Positions 61,459 through 64,000 of a DNA stretch of 64,000 bases are shown in pieces (position 1 is the stretch's first letter; each line of letters begins with the position of its first letter). Both the position numbers and the translations under genes were made by a program. The DNA is from Vulgatibacter incomptus (GTDB taxonomy: Bacteria; Myxococcota; Myxococcia; Myxococcales; Vulgatibacteraceae), in NCBI RefSeq assembly GCF_001263175.1, contig NZ_CP012332.1, forward strand, positions 986,001 to 1,050,000. The letters are read 5' to 3'. The notes under the pieces are model-generated. The model searched no databases, was not told the DNA's origin, and saw only the letters and a program-made list of their open reading frames with translations.

Positions 61459-64000
61459 ATGTGTCACAAGCGTAGTCTCCTCCTCCTGGCGCTGGGCCTC
61501 CTCGGCCTGGTCGCCGGCTCCTGCTCGTGCAACGAACCGGAGGGCAGCCGAATCACGCCGCAGGCTGAGGAAGCATCCCGCAAGCTCGAGCCGCTCCCCG
61601 AAGCGCCGCATCTGGAGGTCGCCCAGGAGCCGGTGCCCGGGAGCGCCGGCGACCTTGCGGTGGTCGCGGTTCGCCCGCTGGGGGCCTCGCCGGTCGACGC
61701 GCGCCCGACGATCACCTTCTCCAAGCCCATGGTGGCGGTGGGCGGGGTGCAGGAGGAGGCGAAGCTCGCCGCTCCCGCCACGATCGAGCCGCCGATCCCG
61801 GGAACCTGGCGCTGGCTGGGCTCCGCCAGCGTCGAGCTCGTCCCGGAGAAGCCCATCCCGTTTTCGACCCGCTATTCGGTCACGATCCCCGCCGGGATCC
61901 GCGCGCTCGACGGATCGGCACTCGCAGAGGGGCGCACCTGGGAGTTCGAGACCCCGAAGCCGGAGGTGCAGCGGATCGAGCCGGCGAGCGACTTCAAATG
62001 GCTCGGGTCGTCGCCGACGTTCTCGCTGACCTTGAACCAGCCGGTGGCGAACCTCGCGGAGGCGGTGAGGCTCGAGCTCGAGGGCGGGCGGACGGTGGCG
62101 CTCAAGCTCGTCTCGGAGAAGCGGCTCGACGAGCTGCGCCGGGAGCGCGCGGACCGGGGCACCGGTGAGAGGTCGGGCTCGGCTCCCGCTGTCGAGGATC
62201 GGCGGATTCGCTACGAGCTCGCGCCGGTGGAGTCGCTCCCGCTGGATCGCCCCGTGTCCCTCGTCGTCGCCGGGAGCCTCCGCGGGTCCGAAGGGCCCCT
62301 GACCCTCGGCGCCGATGCGACGTATGCGTACCGGACCCATGGCGGGATGCGGATCACGGGCGCGGAGTCGTGCTTCTGGAAGGGGGACCGCTGCCCCTAC
62401 GGCCCGCTGGTCCTCTCCACCTCGAACCTCGCCAAGGTCGACGGGCTGAAGGAGAGGCTCTCAATTGAGCCGGCGGTCGAGATCGAGTGGGACTCCGTCG
62501 ACGCCCGGATCCCCGACACCTGGGAGCGTCGTGAGTCGCCGGTGATCATTGTGCCCGGGGGCTTCCGGCCCGGAACCACGTACGTGGTCCGGGTGAAGGA
62601 CGGCCTGGAGGACGCGTTCGGGCAGAAGGCCGGCGCCTTCGAGGCGCGGATCACGCTGGACGATCGGCAGCCGTCGTTCGACGTGGGCTCGACCCTGGCC
62701 CTCATCGAGATGGCGGGGGACGGCACCCTCCCGATCGAGTCGGTGAACCTGGAACGCGTCGACGCCGACCTCTGGCGCGTCACGCCGTCGGAGCTCGCCA
62801 AGCTGCTGCGGAGCCACTCGCTCCCGAAGTCGCCGGCGACCCGGCGGGAGACGGTCGACGTCCGGGCGACGAAGAATCGGACGAAGTGGACGCCGCTGGA
62901 TGTGCGGAAGGCGTTCCCGCCCGGCGCGAAGACGGGCCTCTTCGCGGCCTCCTTCCGCGCGCCCGGGCTCTCGGACTCCTATCCCCGGCGTGTCTTCGGC
63001 CAGGTCACCGACTTCGCCGTGCATGCGAAGCTCGGCCCCGCCAGCGGCCTCGTCTGGGTGACCCGGCTGTCGTCCAGCGCCTCGGTGCCGAACGCCTCCC
63101 TCGCGCTCTACGACAAGGACGGCGTGAAGCGGTGGCAGGGCGCCACCGACGAGGAGGGGATCGCGAAGGTGCCCGGCCTCGCGACACTCCTCGAGGCCCA
63201 GAGCTCCTGGGAAGGGCGCCTCGCCCTGATCTCCGCCGAGAAGGACGGTGAGCTCGGCGTCACCTGGTCCGACTGGGACGATGGCCTGGGCCCCTGGGCC
63301 TTCGGCCTCCCCTCCGACTGGGAGGGGAAGGAGCCGGTGTCTCTGGGGATGGTCTTCCCGGAGCGGGGGATCTACCGCCCGGGCGACACCGTCCACCTCA
63401 AGGGGCTGGTTCGCTTCCGCAAGGTGGGCGCTCTCGGCACGCCCGCGAAGGGCTCGAAGCTCACGCTCCGTGTGACGAACCCACGGGGCGACGAGCTCCT
63501 CTCGCGGGAGGTGACGCTCTCGTCTTTCGGCACCTTCGCCACCGACATGGAGCTCGGGAAGGACGTTCCGCTGGGGAGCTTCGGCGTCGTCGCCGAGGGG
63601 CAGATCGACGGGCAGACCCTGTCGTACGGCGGGTCGTTCCGGGTCGAGGAGTATCGCGCGCCCCAGTTCCGGGTGGACGCGTCCGTGGAGCGGAAGAACG
63701 CGCTGGCGGGGGAGCCGCTCAAGGCGAGCGTCCTCTCCCGCTACCTCTTCGGCGGCGCGATGGCGGATGCCAAGGTCCGATGGAGCCTGGTGCGCCGGCC
63801 GGAGTTCTTCGCGCCGCCGGGCAACGAGGGCTTCGACTTCGGCTCCCAGGTCTGGTGGTGGGACGACGAGCGTCCCGTGCCTTCCACCGAGGTGATGGGG
63901 AGCGGGGAGGCGCGCACGGCGAGCCACGGGGAGCTGGCGATCGACCTCGGTACGCCGCAGACTCCGGGTGAGAAGACATACGACTATACGCTCGAGGCAG
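61459..64000 (+). CDS. Bacterial alpha-2-macroglobulin-like lipoprotein (partial, 3' end beyond window)
   Basis: The first 847 codons are visible and uninterrupted to the right edge. GAGGG precedes the ATG. The signal peptide MCHKRSLLLLALGLLGLVAG ends at a Cys (SCSC follows, so either Cys could be lipid-modified). N-terminal Ig-like MG-type domains contain RPTITFSKPMVAVGG and ASVELVPEKPIPF. The diagnostic macroglobulin segment ERGIYRPGDTVHLKGLVR is at about residues 635-652, followed by the YGGSFRVEEYRAPQFRV-type domain. Bacterial macroglobulins trap attacking proteases in the periplasm, often paired with PBP1C. The thioester (CxEQ) region and any neighbouring pbpC lie outside the window. Confidence 0.9.
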   Translation, partial: MCHKRSLLLLALGLLGLVAGSCSCNEPEGSRITPQAEEASRKLEPLPEAPHLEVAQEPVPGSAGDLAVVAVRPLGASPVDARPTITFSKPMVAVGGVQEEAKLAAPATIEPPIPGTWRWLGSASVELVPEKPIPFSTRYSVTIPAGIRALDGSALAEGRTWEFETPKPEVQRIEPASDFKWLGSSPTFSLTLNQPVANLAEAVRLELEGGRTVALKLVSEKRLDELRRERADRGTGERSGSAPAVEDRRIRYELAPVESLPLDRPVSLVVAGSLRGSEGPLTLGADATYAYRTHGGMRITGAESCFWKGDRCPYGPLVLSTSNLAKVDGLKERLSIEPAVEIEWDSVDARIPDTWERRESPVIIVPGGFRPGTTYVVRVKDGLEDAFGQKAGAFEARITLDDRQPSFDVGSTLALIEMAGDGTLPIESVNLERVDADLWRVTPSELAKLLRSHSLPKSPATRRETVDVRATKNRTKWTPLDVRKAFPPGAKTGLFAASFRAPGLSDSYPRRVFGQVTDFAVHAKLGPASGLVWVTRLSSSASVPNASLALYDKDGVKRWQGATDEEGIAKVPGLATLLEAQSSWEGRLALISAEKDGELGVTWSDWDDGLGPWAFGLPSDWEGKEPVSLGMVFPERGIYRPGDTVHLKGLVRFRKVGALGTPAKGSKLTLRVTNPRGDELLSREVTLSSFGTFATDMELGKDVPLGSFGVVAEGQIDGQTLSYGGSFRVEEYRAPQFRVDASVERKNALAGEPLKASVLSRYLFGGAMADAKVRWSLVRRPEFFAPPGNEGFDFGSQVWWWDDERPVPSTEVMGSGEARTASHGELAIDLGTPQTPGEKTYDYTLEA

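Overview
The window is high-GC (strong G/C third positions, GTG and TTG starts) and Gram-negative: it encodes many outer-membrane-type lipoproteins and a full RND tripartite pump. The set of HD/OB exonuclease-like protein, START lipid-domain protein, LPP20 lipoprotein, long acyl-CoA dehydrogenase and large Ig-rich surface lipoproteins fits a Myxococcota (former delta-proteobacterial) chromosome, perhaps of the Anaeromyxobacter/Vulgatibacter kind. That placement is inferred from gene content and style, not from a marker gene.

Layout. 1-5.7 kb: the end of a peptide ABC transporter locus (permease fragment and substrate-binding lipoprotein, minus strand), a small conserved protein, a PHP-fold protein that has lost some metal ligands, two unrelated lipoproteins and an M48 metalloprotease lipoprotein. 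5.7-11.3 kb: a plus-strand housekeeping operon, holB-holA-metG-HEAT-repeat protein. 11.3-17.1 kb: a minus-strand RND efflux operon (adaptor, pump, outer-membrane factor) with 4-bp start/stop overlaps. 17.2-22.4 kb: TatD-family hydrolase, OB/HD exoribonuclease-like protein, a START-domain protein, and a minus-strand set of a 67-aa protein, an FAD-dependent oxidoreductase and a 90-aa membrane protein. 22.4-26.0 kb: the glycolytic operon gap-pgk-tpiA with a recognisable promoter and a strong terminator.

26.2-51.2 kb: the most striking part, about 24 kb or 38% of the window. Three tandem, same-strand, paralogous genes each encode a lipoprotein of about 2,700 residues. Each protein is a string of about 17 Ig-like beta domains. 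Four of these appear to be split by an inserted nidogen-like beta module of about 200 residues. A lamin-tail domain and a fifth, C-terminal nidogen-like module follow. Each gene has its own leader and its own terminator-like hairpin. The paralogs are mosaics: different pairs share long identical DNA runs in neighbouring segments, one internal module of copy 3 is of another module class, and the C-terminal module of copy 1 differs from that of copies 2 and 3. This looks like a repertoire of large surface or matrix proteins under duplication and recombination. Their function is unknown.

51.2-64 kb: a malonyl-CoA-synthetase-like ligase (minus), secG, tRNA-Leu(GAG) with promoter and terminator, an FNR-type reductase, a long acyl-CoA dehydrogenase, a DUF1275 membrane protein, an ABC exporter, a four-CBS-domain protein (minus), a HAD-fold hydrolase, and the first 847 codons of an alpha-2-macroglobulin-like lipoprotein that runs off the right edge.
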